Of a stretch of DNA of 64,000 bases, positions 36,405 through 43,791 are shown piece after piece. Numbering within the stretch: the stretch's first letter is position 1; each line of letters begins with the position of its first letter. Where the stretch lies: positions 39,247 to 103,246 of the forward strand of contig CANGUG010000012.1 of assembly GCA_947457075.1 (NCBI GenBank), read 5' to 3'. A program made the position numbers and the translations under genes. The DNA is from Bacteroidota bacterium. Its GTDB lineage: Bacteria > Bacteroidota > Bacteroidia > Chitinophagales > Chitinophagaceae. Below the pieces are notes generated by a model. That model searched no databases, was not told where the DNA came from, and saw only the letters and a list, made by a program, of their open reading frames with translations.

Positions 36405-37895
36405 ATGAGGAAACTTATTTTGCTATTTACCCTTTCATTTGCGTTGAGTAGTTCAATTGCACAGTCTCCTCAATATGTATGGAATGAGAATGCCCAAAAA
36501 ATTTACGAATCCATTACTTCGCTTAAAATTCCTGAAGGACGTAAATTGCTAACTCTTGAAAAAAAAGGAGCACCTAATAATCTAGTGCTTATATTACTTG
36601 AAAGTTATGCTGATTTCTATGAATTATTTTTAAATGAGGACCCTGCCCAATTTAAAAAACTACATCCGCAATTTGAAAAACGCCTTCAACAACTGGCAAC
36701 AGGCCCTACTAATTCACCCTATTATTTATATAGTTTAGGTGTGGTGCAACTACACAAATCACTTTCCGCCATTCGTTTTGACAAAAATTTGGAGGGCGCA
36801 ATGGACTTTAGAAAATCATACCAATACTTTAAAGACAATCGTAAAGCATATCCAAATTTCACTCCCAATGACTTTTACTTTGGTGTAATGACTACAGTAG
36901 TAGGAACCATCCCTAAAGGATATCAATGGATTGCTAATATATTAGGACTCAATGGTCGTATCAGCGATGGAAATGCAATGGTTCTAAAATACCTTAACAG
37001 CAAAGACGAATTAAATAAACGATGTCGCAATGAAGCTTTATTGGTTTACCCTTATTTGATTATGAACTTTGAAGGAAATCAACATAAAACATTTAACTAT
37101 ATTGAATCCATGCCCTATGATTTTAAAAGAAATCAGGCGCATGCTTATATGGCAACCAATTTATACCTCAACCATCAACAGTCAAAAAAGGCATTGAGTA
37201 TTATTCAACAAATGGATAAATCTGATGCCTACTTAACACTCCCCTTTTGGAATTTAGAAACGGGCTATGCCTATATCAATGAACTTAAATTAGATGCCGC
37301 TAAAAAAGCATTAAATAATTTTGTCAGCAGCTTTAAAGGAAAATTTTATATTAAAGATGCCTATGAAAAATTATCATGGATCGCTTATTTACAGGGAGAT
37401 GCAAAACAAGCGGAAGCCTATCGTAAATTGGTGCTTAGTGTCGGGAATCAAATAACCGATGCCGATAAGCAGGCTTTTCAAAATGCCAAAAAAGGCATTT
37501 GGCCGAATGCATTATTGTTAAAAGCGAGGCTATTAAGTGACGGGGGGTACCAAACAGAGGCATTTAATTTATTGGCAGGTAAAACCAGCAATGATTTTAG
37601 CATTGAAGCAGACAAAACAGAATTCTCTTACCGATTGGCCAGGATTTATGATTTGAAAGGACAGGATGATTGGGCATTAAAATACTATAAATCTACTATT
37701 GACCGTGGAGCCAATCAACCTGAATATTTTGCAGCCAGAGCTGCTCTACAATCGGGATTGATTTATGAAAGTAAGAGACAATTTGGGAAGGCATTAGAAT
37801 TTTATCAATTATGCATCAACATGAAGGACCATGCATTTAAAAATTCCTTAGACCAAAAAGCGAAATCTGGAATTCAGCGTTGTCGTAAACAATGA
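36405..37895 (+). CDS. Exported tetratricopeptide-repeat protein, function unknown
   Basis: A 496-residue protein with a signal peptide (1-19, ending SSIAQ), then an all-helical body with TPR-like repeats (LETGYAYINELKLDAAKKAL, AYEKLSWIAYLQGDAKQAEA, FSYRLARIYDLKGQDDWALK, LQSGLIYESKRQFGKALEF). TPR arrays usually bind partner proteins, here probably in the periplasm. No enzyme motif is seen. It directly precedes recN by about 33 bases, but a functional link to DNA repair is not suggested by its exported nature. Confidence 0.8.
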   Translation: MRKLILLFTLSFALSSSIAQSPQYVWNENAQKIYESITSLKIPEGRKLLTLEKKGAPNNLVLILLESYADFYELFLNEDPAQFKKLHPQFEKRLQQLATGPTNSPYYLYSLGVVQLHKSLSAIRFDKNLEGAMDFRKSYQYFKDNRKAYPNFTPNDFYFGVMTTVVGTIPKGYQWIANILGLNGRISDGNAMVLKYLNSKDELNKRCRNEALLVYPYLIMNFEGNQHKTFNYIESMPYDFKRNQAHAYMATNLYLNHQQSKKALSIIQQMDKSDAYLTLPFWNLETGYAYINELKLDAAKKALNNFVSSFKGKFYIKDAYEKLSWIAYLQGDAKQAEAYRKLVLSVGNQITDADKQAFQNAKKGIWPNALLLKARLLSDGGYQTEAFNLLAGKTSNDFSIEADKTEFSYRLARIYDLKGQDDWALKYYKSTIDRGANQPEYFAARAALQSGLIYESKRQFGKALEFYQLCINMKDHAFKNSLDQKAKSGIQRCRKQ

Positions 37896-37928
37896 CATCT
37901 TTAAATTATAATGTATATTGCAATAGCA

Positions 37929-39584
37929 ATGTTAAACAAGTTAGAAATACAGAATTATATATTAATAGACCAGCTATCCATTGACTTGTCCACAAAATTA
38001 TCGGTGATCACTGGTGAAACAGGTGCCGGTAAAAGTATTATCATGGGAGCCTTAGGTTTAATATTGGGCGATAGAGCAGATAGTTCGGTGTGTCGTCATG
38101 CTGAAAAAAAATGTTTTATCGAAGGACATTTTCAGCTACAAAACAAGGAACAATACGCTGCTTTTTTTGAGGCCAATGAACTTGACTGGTCAGAGGAACT
38201 TATTATTAGAAGAGAAATAAGTGCTCAAGGAAAATCTAGGGCATTTATCAACGATACGCCTATCAATTTAAATGAGTTAAAACAACTTACCAGTCAACTA
38301 GTTGATTTGCATCAACAATTTGATACTTTAACCCTAGGTGATACCGATTTTCAAAGAACGGTGATTGATGCATTGGGTAATTTGCAAAAAGAAGTTGTCA
38401 ACTACCAAATGGCTTTTAACAGTTGGAAGGACAATGAGCGTAAACTAAATGAATTAATAGCACAAAAAGAAGCTTTTGAAAAAACTGAGAGTTATAATAA
38501 GCATTTGCTTGAAGAATTATCTGAGCTCAATTTAAAAGAAAACGAATTAGAAGAAATTGAGCAAGAATTGAAGTTTTTGGAAAATGCCGTGCAAATAAAA
38601 GCACAACTTGACCAAAGTGTTCAGTTACTAGAAACAACTGACAATCCTATTGTACAGCAAGTAAAGCAAATTAGCAATACCCTTGAATCCATTGTAAAAT
38701 GGCAACCAGATTTTGAGGAATTATTAGTGCGATTAAAAGCAGCACAAATTGAACTTGCTGATATTGCAAGCGAATTAAGTAGCTGGCAGGACAAAATTGA
38801 TTTTGATGAAAACAAAATCATTCAATTACAAGAACGGCTTTCGGTAGGCTACGGCTTGCAGAAAAAACATAAAGTGCAAACTACTGCCGAATTATTGGCT
38901 ATTCAAACACAATTGGAAAAAGAGCTAGAGGCCGTGTTAAATTTGGAGGAATCCATTGAACAACTTACAAGCTTAGTCGCCAAGGAACATAAGGAGCTAA
39001 CAAATTTGGCAAGCAGATTAAGTGAAAAAAGAAATCAACAAGTAGCCCCATTTACGAAAAATGTGAATCAGCTATTACATCAAGTAGGTATGCCTAATGC
39101 AAAAATCAAAGTAACAATTGAAACCGTTCCATTCAATCAATATGGACAGGATAAAATTGATATTTTATTTGACGCTAATAATACCAATAAATTTGAACCT
39201 ATTCGAAAAGTAGCGAGTGGAGGTGAATTAAGTAGATTAATGTTATGTATTAAATCGCTGGTAGCAAAATCCGTGGATTTACCTACAATGATTTTTGATG
39301 AAATTGATACGGGTATTTCAGGAGAACCAGCTAAACAAGTTGGTTTACTACTGCAAAATTTAGGAGCCAATAGACAAGTGCTTTGCATTACCCATCAACC
39401 TCAAATTGCAGCAAAAGGACATACCCATTTATACGTTTACAAAGAACAAAAAGGAGCAGCTACCCAAACGCATTTACGCGCACTTAGCCAGGAGGAAAGA
39501 GTGCAACATATTGCCCGTATGATTGGAGGAGATCCTCCTAGTAAGTCAGCCCTTGACAATGCCAAGGAGCTTATGTTGAATTAA
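37929..39584 (+). CDS. recN: DNA repair protein RecN
   Basis: A 551-residue SMC-like ATPase of double-strand break repair. Walker A is ITGETGAGKSIIMGALGL near residue 30. A long antiparallel coiled coil fills about residues 150-350. The C-terminal half carries the signature VASGGELSRLMLCIK, Walker B MIFDEIDTGISG and the ending switch CITHQPQIAAKGHTH. An ATG at 37911 would add six residues, but MLNKLEIQNYIL (37929) matches the RecN N-terminus, so the later start is chosen. It reads on from the TPR gene and has no obvious terminator of its own. Confidence 0.94.
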   Translation: MLNKLEIQNYILIDQLSIDLSTKLSVITGETGAGKSIIMGALGLILGDRADSSVCRHAEKKCFIEGHFQLQNKEQYAAFFEANELDWSEELIIRREISAQGKSRAFINDTPINLNELKQLTSQLVDLHQQFDTLTLGDTDFQRTVIDALGNLQKEVVNYQMAFNSWKDNERKLNELIAQKEAFEKTESYNKHLLEELSELNLKENELEEIEQELKFLENAVQIKAQLDQSVQLLETTDNPIVQQVKQISNTLESIVKWQPDFEELLVRLKAAQIELADIASELSSWQDKIDFDENKIIQLQERLSVGYGLQKKHKVQTTAELLAIQTQLEKELEAVLNLEESIEQLTSLVAKEHKELTNLASRLSEKRNQQVAPFTKNVNQLLHQVGMPNAKIKVTIETVPFNQYGQDKIDILFDANNTNKFEPIRKVASGGELSRLMLCIKSLVAKSVDLPTMIFDEIDTGISGEPAKQVGLLLQNLGANRQVLCITHQPQIAAKGHTHLYVYKEQKGAATQTHLRALSQEERVQHIARMIGGDPPSKSALDNAKELMLN

Positions 39585-39646
39585 GCTTTTTTATGCGGGT
39601 TTATCAGCGATTATATTTATTTTTACCCTACTAAATAACCATCATC

Positions 39647-40465
39647 ATGGCATACAATTTATTGAAAGGAAAAAGAGGAATTATTACAGGTGCTTTGGAC
39701 AGCAATTCTATTGCATGGAAAGTAGCCGAAAAAGCACACGAGGAAGGTGCTAGCTTTGTTTTAACCAATGCGCCTATTGCCATGCGTATGGGGGAAATTA
39801 ATGGCTTGGCTGAAAAAACCAATTCAAAAATTGTTCCTGCCGATGCAACAAGTGTGGAGGAATTAACCCATTTATTTACAGAATCACAGCAAATATTAGG
39901 TGGAAAAATTGACTTCGTATTACATTCAATAGGAATGAGCGTGAATATTAGAAAAAAAATTGCTTACCCTGAATTAAACTACGATTATTATGCAAAAGGA
40001 GTTGATGTGTCTGCAATGTCATTGCATAAAATGTTAAGTGTAGCCTACAATATGGATGCTTTAAACGAAGAAGCAAGTGTGGTGGCATTAACCTATGCAG
40101 CTGCACAAAGAACCTACCCTTTTTATACCGATATGGCAGATATCAAAGCCTTATTGGAATCAATAGCACGTAGTTTTGGCTACCATTATGGTTTAAAGAA
40201 AAGAGTGCGTGTAAATACCGTATCGCAATCACCTACTAAAACAACTGCAGGAACAGGAATTAAAGGTTTTGGCGATTTCTTTGATTATGCCGATGCAATC
40301 GCTCCATTGGGCAACGCTAGTGCTGAGGATTGCGCAAATTACTGTATTACTCTATTCTCTGATTTAACTAAAATGGTGACGATGCAAAATTTATTCCATG
40401 ATGGTGGATACTCTACCACTGGTGTTAGTGATTTAATCATGCAAAAAGCAGGCATCACTGAATAA
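39647..40465 (+). CDS. fabI: Enoyl-ACP reductase FabI
   Basis: A 272-residue short-chain dehydrogenase that performs the last reduction of each fatty acid elongation cycle. The divergent nucleotide-binding loop GALDSNSIAWKVAE is typical of FabI, where an ordinary SDR would have TGxxxGxG. The catalytic Tyr-x6-Lys is in YPFYTDMADIKALLES, and the downstream substrate-loop region is SPTKTTAGTGIKGF. It is monocistronic or loosely joined to the SemiSWEET-like gene 68 bases on. An AT-rich leader with TATATTTA near 39612 may hold its promoter. Confidence 0.94.
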   Translation: MAYNLLKGKRGIITGALDSNSIAWKVAEKAHEEGASFVLTNAPIAMRMGEINGLAEKTNSKIVPADATSVEELTHLFTESQQILGGKIDFVLHSIGMSVNIRKKIAYPELNYDYYAKGVDVSAMSLHKMLSVAYNMDALNEEASVVALTYAAAQRTYPFYTDMADIKALLESIARSFGYHYGLKKRVRVNTVSQSPTKTTAGTGIKGFGDFFDYADAIAPLGNASAEDCANYCITLFSDLTKMVTMQNLFHDGGYSTTGVSDLIMQKAGITE

Positions 40466-40533
40466 CAATAAAAATTAATTATAAAAACAGTTTAATTATA
40501 ATCCATCAAAACTGGTGAAGAAAATAAAGGAAG

Positions 40534-40806
40534 ATGAACGAAAACAAAATAAACCCCAAATTAATTGATGCAATTGGATACCTTGGCTCTTTATTAAGTT
40601 GTATTACTTTTGTCCCTCAAGTTTATTTGTCCTGGAAATCACATAGTGTAGGCGACCTAAGCCTTCTAATGGTATTAATCGTGAATTTTAGCTGTATTGT
40701 TTGGTTAACTTATGCCTATTTAATTAAAAGCAAGCCTGTTCTTATTGCCAATACGATTGTTTTAATTTTAAGTTTAATGCTCCTTTATTTTAAATTAACT
40801 TTTTAA
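40534..40806 (+). CDS. SemiSWEET / PQ-loop transporter
   Basis: A 90-residue protein made of three transmembrane helices (about residues 11-30, 40-60 and 66-86), with the Pro-Gln pair at residues 28-29 in ITFVPQVYLSW. SemiSWEETs work as dimers of this three-helix unit and carry sugars; the family also contains members of unknown substrate. The GGAAG-like stretch (AAAGGAAG) just before ATG is a rare Shine-Dalgarno-like site in this window. A strong hairpin follows, so it is the last gene of its unit. Confidence 0.87.
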   Translation: MNENKINPKLIDAIGYLGSLLSCITFVPQVYLSWKSHSVGDLSLLMVLIVNFSCIVWLTYAYLIKSKPVLIANTIVLILSLMLLYFKLTF

Positions 40807-40821
40807 TAAAAATCTAATAAT

Positions 40822-40855
40822 AAAAAAGGGCTACACAAATGTGTAGCCCTTTTTT
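40822..40855. terminator. Bidirectional terminator between SemiSWEET and DUF2795 genes
   Basis: A perfect 16-bp stem pairs 40822-40837 with 40840-40855 (GGGCTACACA against TGTGTAGCCC, extended by six A-T pairs). The A-run and T-run make it work on both strands, for the convergent genes ending at 40806 and 40939. Confidence 0.9.
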
Positions 40856-40938
40856 ATTATTCAGTAAGAAGCAATACTTCCTTATTCTTTATGGATTAAA
40901 GACTTCGTTTTTTAGCTTACTATTTAGAAAGCCAAAAA

Positions 40939-41160
40939 TTAATACTCATCTTCATTGAACATGAAGTCCTCTTGGCTTGGATAATCAGGCCAAATGTCTT
41001 CAATACTTTCATATACTTCTCCTTCGTCCTCTAGCTCTTGTAAATTTTCAACTACTTCAATAGGAGCACCACTTCTGATGGAGTAATCAATTAATTCATC
41101 TTTGGTAGCTGGCCAAGGAGCTTCTTCCAAATAGCTGGCTAATTCTAAAGTCCAAAACAT
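40939..41160 (-). CDS. DUF2795 small acidic protein
   Basis: A 73-residue, strongly acidic protein, MFWTLELASYLEEAPWPATKDELIDYSIRSG onward (quoted in parts: ELASYLEEAPWPATKDELID, AIRSG-like SIRSGAP). The DUF2795 signature is the ASYLEEAPWPATKDELIDYA region followed by VVENLQELEDEGEVYESIED. It is highly conserved across Bacteroidota and has no known function; the C-terminus ends FNEDEY. The gene has its own good promoter (TTTG-N19-TACTTTTG) and a strong terminator, so it is expressed on its own. Confidence 0.9.
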   Translation of the reverse strand: MFWTLELASYLEEAPWPATKDELIDYSIRSGAPIEVVENLQELEDEGEVYESIEDIWPDYPSQEDFMFNEDEY

Positions 41161-41176
41161 AAGGTATTATTTTGTG

Positions 41177-41207
41177 CAAAAGTAGCCGTATAAATGATAC
41201 AACCAAA
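41177..41207 (-). promoter_or_regulatory. Consensus Bacteroidota promoter for the DUF2795 gene
   Basis: On the minus strand TTTG (41207-41204) and TACTTTTG (41184-41177) are separated by exactly 19 bases, the full -33/-7 consensus TTTG-N19-TAnnTTTG. The start codon is 16 bases further on. Confidence 0.7.
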
Positions 41208-41243
41208 TGTGTTTTTTCTACAGGATGTAAACAATTCGTGAAT

Positions 41244-41277
41244 TTTGATCAAAAATGGCCTAGAATTACTAGGTTTG
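41244..41277 (+). promoter_or_regulatory. Promoter abutting the LolD-like gene start
   Basis: TTTG (41244-41247) and a perfect TAGGTTTG (41270-41277) are 22 bases apart. The -7 box ends four bases before the ATG at 41282, so transcription should begin at or next to the start codon. Confidence 0.5.
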
Positions 41278-41281
41278 TACT

Positions 41282-41950
41282 ATGCATCAAGCCTCAAAAC
41301 TATTAGTAGCCAAGGACATATGGAAAAATTATGGCCCTGTTTCGGTACTAAAAGGGGTTTCCCTGGAACTAGAGAAAGGGGAACTGGTTTCGATTGTAGG
41401 TGCTTCAGGGGCAGGTAAATCTACCCTATTATACATTGTAAGTAGTTTAGAAAAAGCCGACCAAGGGGAGGTATTATTCAATGGCAGGTCCATTACTACC
41501 CTTTCCAATAAGCAATTGGCAACACATCGAAATCATTCTATGGGATTTGTTTTTCAATTTCACCATTTACTTCCCGAATTCACTGCTTTGGAAAATATTT
41601 GTATTCCGGGATGGATTGCAAAAGAGCCAAAAAAGAAAGTAAACCAACGTGCCATAGAATTATTGGACTTTATGGGTCTTGCCGACAAAAAAGATAAAAA
41701 GCCCAACAGCTTATCTGGCGGTGAACAACAAAGAGTCGCTGTGGCAAGAGCCTTATTAAATAGTCCTGAATTGATATTTGCAGACGAACCCACTGGAAAT
41801 TTAGACAGTGAAAATGCAGCCGCCTTACATGAATTGTTTATTCGCTTAAGAAATGAAATGAACCAAACCTTTCTTATTGTAACGCATAATGAATTGCTTG
41901 CCAATATGAGCAATAGAAAATTACAAATGAAGGACGGACAATTTATTTAA
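41282..41950 (+). CDS. LolD-type ABC transporter ATP-binding protein
   Basis: A 222-residue ATPase of the MacB/LolD (Type VII ABC) class, which drives lipoprotein release or mechanotransmission rather than import. Walker A is GASGAGKSTLL, the signature is LSGGEQQRVAVARAL, Walker B is [13 protein letters not shown], and the H-loop is LIVTHNE. FQFHHLLPEFTALEN is the LolD-like Q-loop region. No permease gene (LolC/E) is adjacent, so its partner is encoded elsewhere. LolD itself is the best guess. The gene is convergent with the adenosyltransferase gene, nine bases away. Confidence 0.85.
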   Translation: MHQASKLLVAKDIWKNYGPVSVLKGVSLELEKGELVSIVGASGAGKSTLLYIVSSLEKADQGEVLFNGRSITTLSNKQLATHRNHSMGFVFQFHHLLPEFTALENICIPGWIAKEPKKKVNQRAIELLDFMGLADKKDKKPNSLSGGEQQRVAVARALLNSPELIFADEPTGNLDSENAAALHELFIRLRNEMNQTFLIVTHNELLANMSNRKLQMKDGQFI

Positions 41951-41959
41951 TGACAGCGT

Positions 41960-42514
41960 TTACACTCTGGGCTTCCAAGGCTGATCCGGCACCCCATTTA
42001 AATGCCCTATATATCTAGCCAATACAAATAAATAATCGCTTAAGCGATTTAGGTATTTAATAACCATGGGTTCTACAAATAACGCTTCTTCCTGTAAGTT
42101 CACACACCAACGTTCTGCTCTTCGACAAACACATCGTGCAATATGTGCTGTAGAGATGGCTTGATGTCCACCTGGCAAAATGAAAGATTTCATTGGTTCT
42201 AATTCTGCATTCATCGCATCAATATGTTGCTCTAAAAATAAAATATCCTCTTCCTTTAAATCAGGAATTTTCAAATGTGGCTCTTTATCTGGATCACAAG
42301 CCAATGAAGAGCCTACTGTAAACAATCGATCCTGCACTTCTTTTAAAATGGTTTTCACCCCAGTATCTGTGATTAAATCACTTAATAATCCAACAAAAGA
42401 GTTTAACTCATCCACTGTTCCGTAGGATTCAATTCTGATATGACTTTTAGGAACCTTTGTTCCCCCGATTAATGAAGTTTTTCCTAAATCACCTGCTTTT
42501 GTATAAATTTTCAT
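41960..42514 (-). CDS. PduO-type corrinoid adenosyltransferase
   Basis: A 184-residue ATP:cob(I)alamin adenosyltransferase of the PduO/MMAB type, which makes adenosylcobalamin from ATP and reduced corrinoid. The N-terminal ATP motif is TKAGDLGKTSL (5-15), followed by SYGTVDELNSF. The helical core contains FILPGGHQAISTAHIARCVCRRAERW and the C-terminal YLNRLSDYLFVLARY. These features are all standard. No B12-dependent enzyme or other cobalamin gene is nearby, so the cofactor's use cannot be inferred from context. Confidence 0.93.
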   Translation of the reverse strand: MKIYTKAGDLGKTSLIGGTKVPKSHIRIESYGTVDELNSFVGLLSDLITDTGVKTILKEVQDRLFTVGSSLACDPDKEPHLKIPDLKEEDILFLEQHIDAMNAELEPMKSFILPGGHQAISTAHIARCVCRRAERWCVNLQEEALFVEPMVIKYLNRLSDYLFVLARYIGHLNGVPDQPWKPRV

Positions 42515-42543
42515 GCGCTTCGTTTACTTTATATTAAGTGGAA

Positions 42544-42551
42544 CAAATCTA
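42544..42551 (-). promoter_or_regulatory. Candidate -7 box for the adenosyltransferase gene
   Basis: TAGATTTG on the minus strand matches TAnnTTTG and lies 29 bases before the ATG at 42514. No matching -33 was found. Confidence 0.35.
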
Positions 42552-42576
42552 GCAAAATAAAGTTCACCTTATCACT

Positions 42577-42602
42577 AAAAAAGCCCCCAATAGGAGGCTT
42601 CT
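42577..42602 (-). terminator. Terminator of the gatC-ABC operon
   Basis: On the minus strand AAGCCTCC and GGGGGCTT form an imperfect 8-bp stem with a TATT loop (one G-T pair) and a following T-run. It lies 38 bases downstream of the ABC ATPase stop at 42640. Confidence 0.65.
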
Positions 42603-42639
42603 TATACACTAGTTATTTACTTATCAATCAATAATCAAA

Positions 42640-43335
42640 TTATTTATGCGTCTTGTTTAAAGTATCCGTTTCAATCAGCCCATCTCTTAAACGAACTACC
42701 CTATGGGCATACTGCGCAATATCTTCTTCATGGGTAACCAATACCACCGTATTGCCAGCAGATTGAATTTTTCCAAACAATTCCATGACTTCAACCGATG
42801 TTTTTGAGTCCAAATTACCCGTTGGCTCATCGGCTAATAAAATAGACGGATTGTTCACCAAAGCACGTGCAATGGCAACACGTTGAATTTGTCCACCACT
42901 CAATTCATTTGATTTATGGTGACTTCTGTCAGCTAAGCCTACTTTTTCCAAAGCAACCATCGCCCTGTCAATTCTATCTTTTTTTGAAATACCTGCATAC
43001 ACTAAGGGCAGGGCAACATTTTCAGCAGCGGATAACCTTGGCAATAAATTAAATTGTTGAAACACGAATCCTATTTCAATATTTCGGATACCCGCTAATT
43101 CATCATCAGTCATTTTGCTTACATCATGTCCATTCAAATTATACATGCCACTAGTAGGAGAATCTAAACATCCCAAAATATTCATTAAGGTACTTTTACC
43201 ACTACCCGAAGGTCCCATTAAAGCAACATATTCATTTCTGTTAATATCCAAATCAATTCCTTTTAAAACAGGAATGGCTTGGTTAGCCATAAAATAGCTT
43301 TTTTGTATATCTCTTAATTGAATAACCGCTGACAT
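42640..43335 (-). CDS. MacB/LolD-type ABC transporter ATP-binding protein
   Basis: A 231-residue ATPase: Walker [13 protein letters not shown]-loop [17 protein letters not shown], signature [15 protein letters not shown], Walker [17 protein letters not shown] and H-loop LVTHEEDIA. The MacB-type switch and D-loop wording is close to that of antimicrobial-peptide or macrolide exporters. As with the LolD-like gene upstream, no permease is adjacent. It begins seven bases after the gatC stop and probably shares gatC's transcript, an unusual partnership that need not mean shared function. Confidence 0.87.
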   Translation of the reverse strand: MSAVIQLRDIQKSYFMANQAIPVLKGIDLDINRNEYVALMGPSGSGKSTLMNILGCLDSPTSGMYNLNGHDVSKMTDDELAGIRNIEIGFVFQQFNLLPRLSAAENVALPLVYAGISKKDRIDRAMVALEKVGLADRSHHKSNELSGGQIQRVAIARALVNNPSILLADEPTGNLDSKTSVEVMELFGKIQSAGNTVVLVTHEEDIAQYAHRVVRLRDGLIETDTLNKTHK

Positions 43336-43342
43336 AGTTAAA

Positions 43343-43633
43343 TTATTTTTGAATTACTTTAGGAACTTTAAAAAATACCCCATCTGTTTCAGGTGCATTT
43401 TGCAATGCAGCCGCTCTTGTTATTGAACCACCCTCTTCGTCTGCACGCAGCACATTTACCGCATCCCCCATATGCATTAAGGGAGTTATGCCAGTCGTAT
43501 CCAAAACATTTAATTGTTCTACAAAAACAACTAAATCCTGCATATCTGTGACCAATTGATCCATTTTTTCAGGTGCTACATTCAACCTGGATAAATGTGC
43601 CAAATGACCAACTAATTCATTGTTTACTTGCAT
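43343..43633 (-). CDS. gatC: Asp/Glu-tRNA amidotransferase subunit C (GatC)
   Basis: A 96-residue GatC, the small subunit of the GatCAB transamidosome that turns Glu-tRNA(Gln) into Gln-tRNA(Gln) and, where needed, Asp-tRNA(Asn) into Asn-tRNA(Asn). [20 protein letters not shown] and the C-terminal [20 protein letters not shown] match the family (helical belt plus extended tail). A longer in-frame reading from 43708 exists, but [11 protein letters not shown] at 43633 is the right N-terminus and sits four bases after a TACCTTTG promoter box. gatA and gatB are not adjacent. Confidence 0.9.
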   Translation of the reverse strand: MQVNNELVGHLAHLSRLNVAPEKMDQLVTDMQDLVVFVEQLNVLDTTGITPLMHMGDAVNVLRADEEGGSITRAAALQNAPETDGVFFKVPKVIQK

Positions 43634-43637
43634 TTTA

Positions 43638-43668
43638 CAAAGGTAGGTCAATCTGTTTAACCCCCAAC
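43638..43668 (-). promoter_or_regulatory. gatC promoter abutting its start codon
   Basis: On the minus strand GTTG (43668-43665) and TACCTTTG (43645-43638) are 19 bases apart. The -7 box ends four bases before the gatC ATG, which predicts a leaderless or nearly leaderless mRNA and supports the shorter gatC reading. Confidence 0.55.
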
Positions 43669-43743
43669 TAGGTTTTGTTAAATGGTTATGGAACACAATC
43701 AGTGGCAAAAACCATAAAAATGACCAAAAAAGGCAAAAGTTTT

Positions 43744-43775
43744 TTTGAAATTAGTTGCATAACTAACTAATTTTA
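43744..43775 (+). promoter_or_regulatory. Candidate promoter of the FadN-like gene
   Basis: TTTG (43744-43747) and TAATTTTA (43768-43775) are 20 bases apart, matching TTTG-N19/20-TAnnTTTG except for the final base. The ATG is 16 bases downstream. Confidence 0.45.
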
Positions 43776-43791
43776 CAGAAATACTTATTTT

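Noticed and set aside
39599..39614. TTTATCAGCGATTAT resembles one arm of the palindrome at 47207-47253
   Set aside because: Only one arm is present, with one mismatch, and no partner arm or terminator copy is nearby; chance similarity cannot be excluded.
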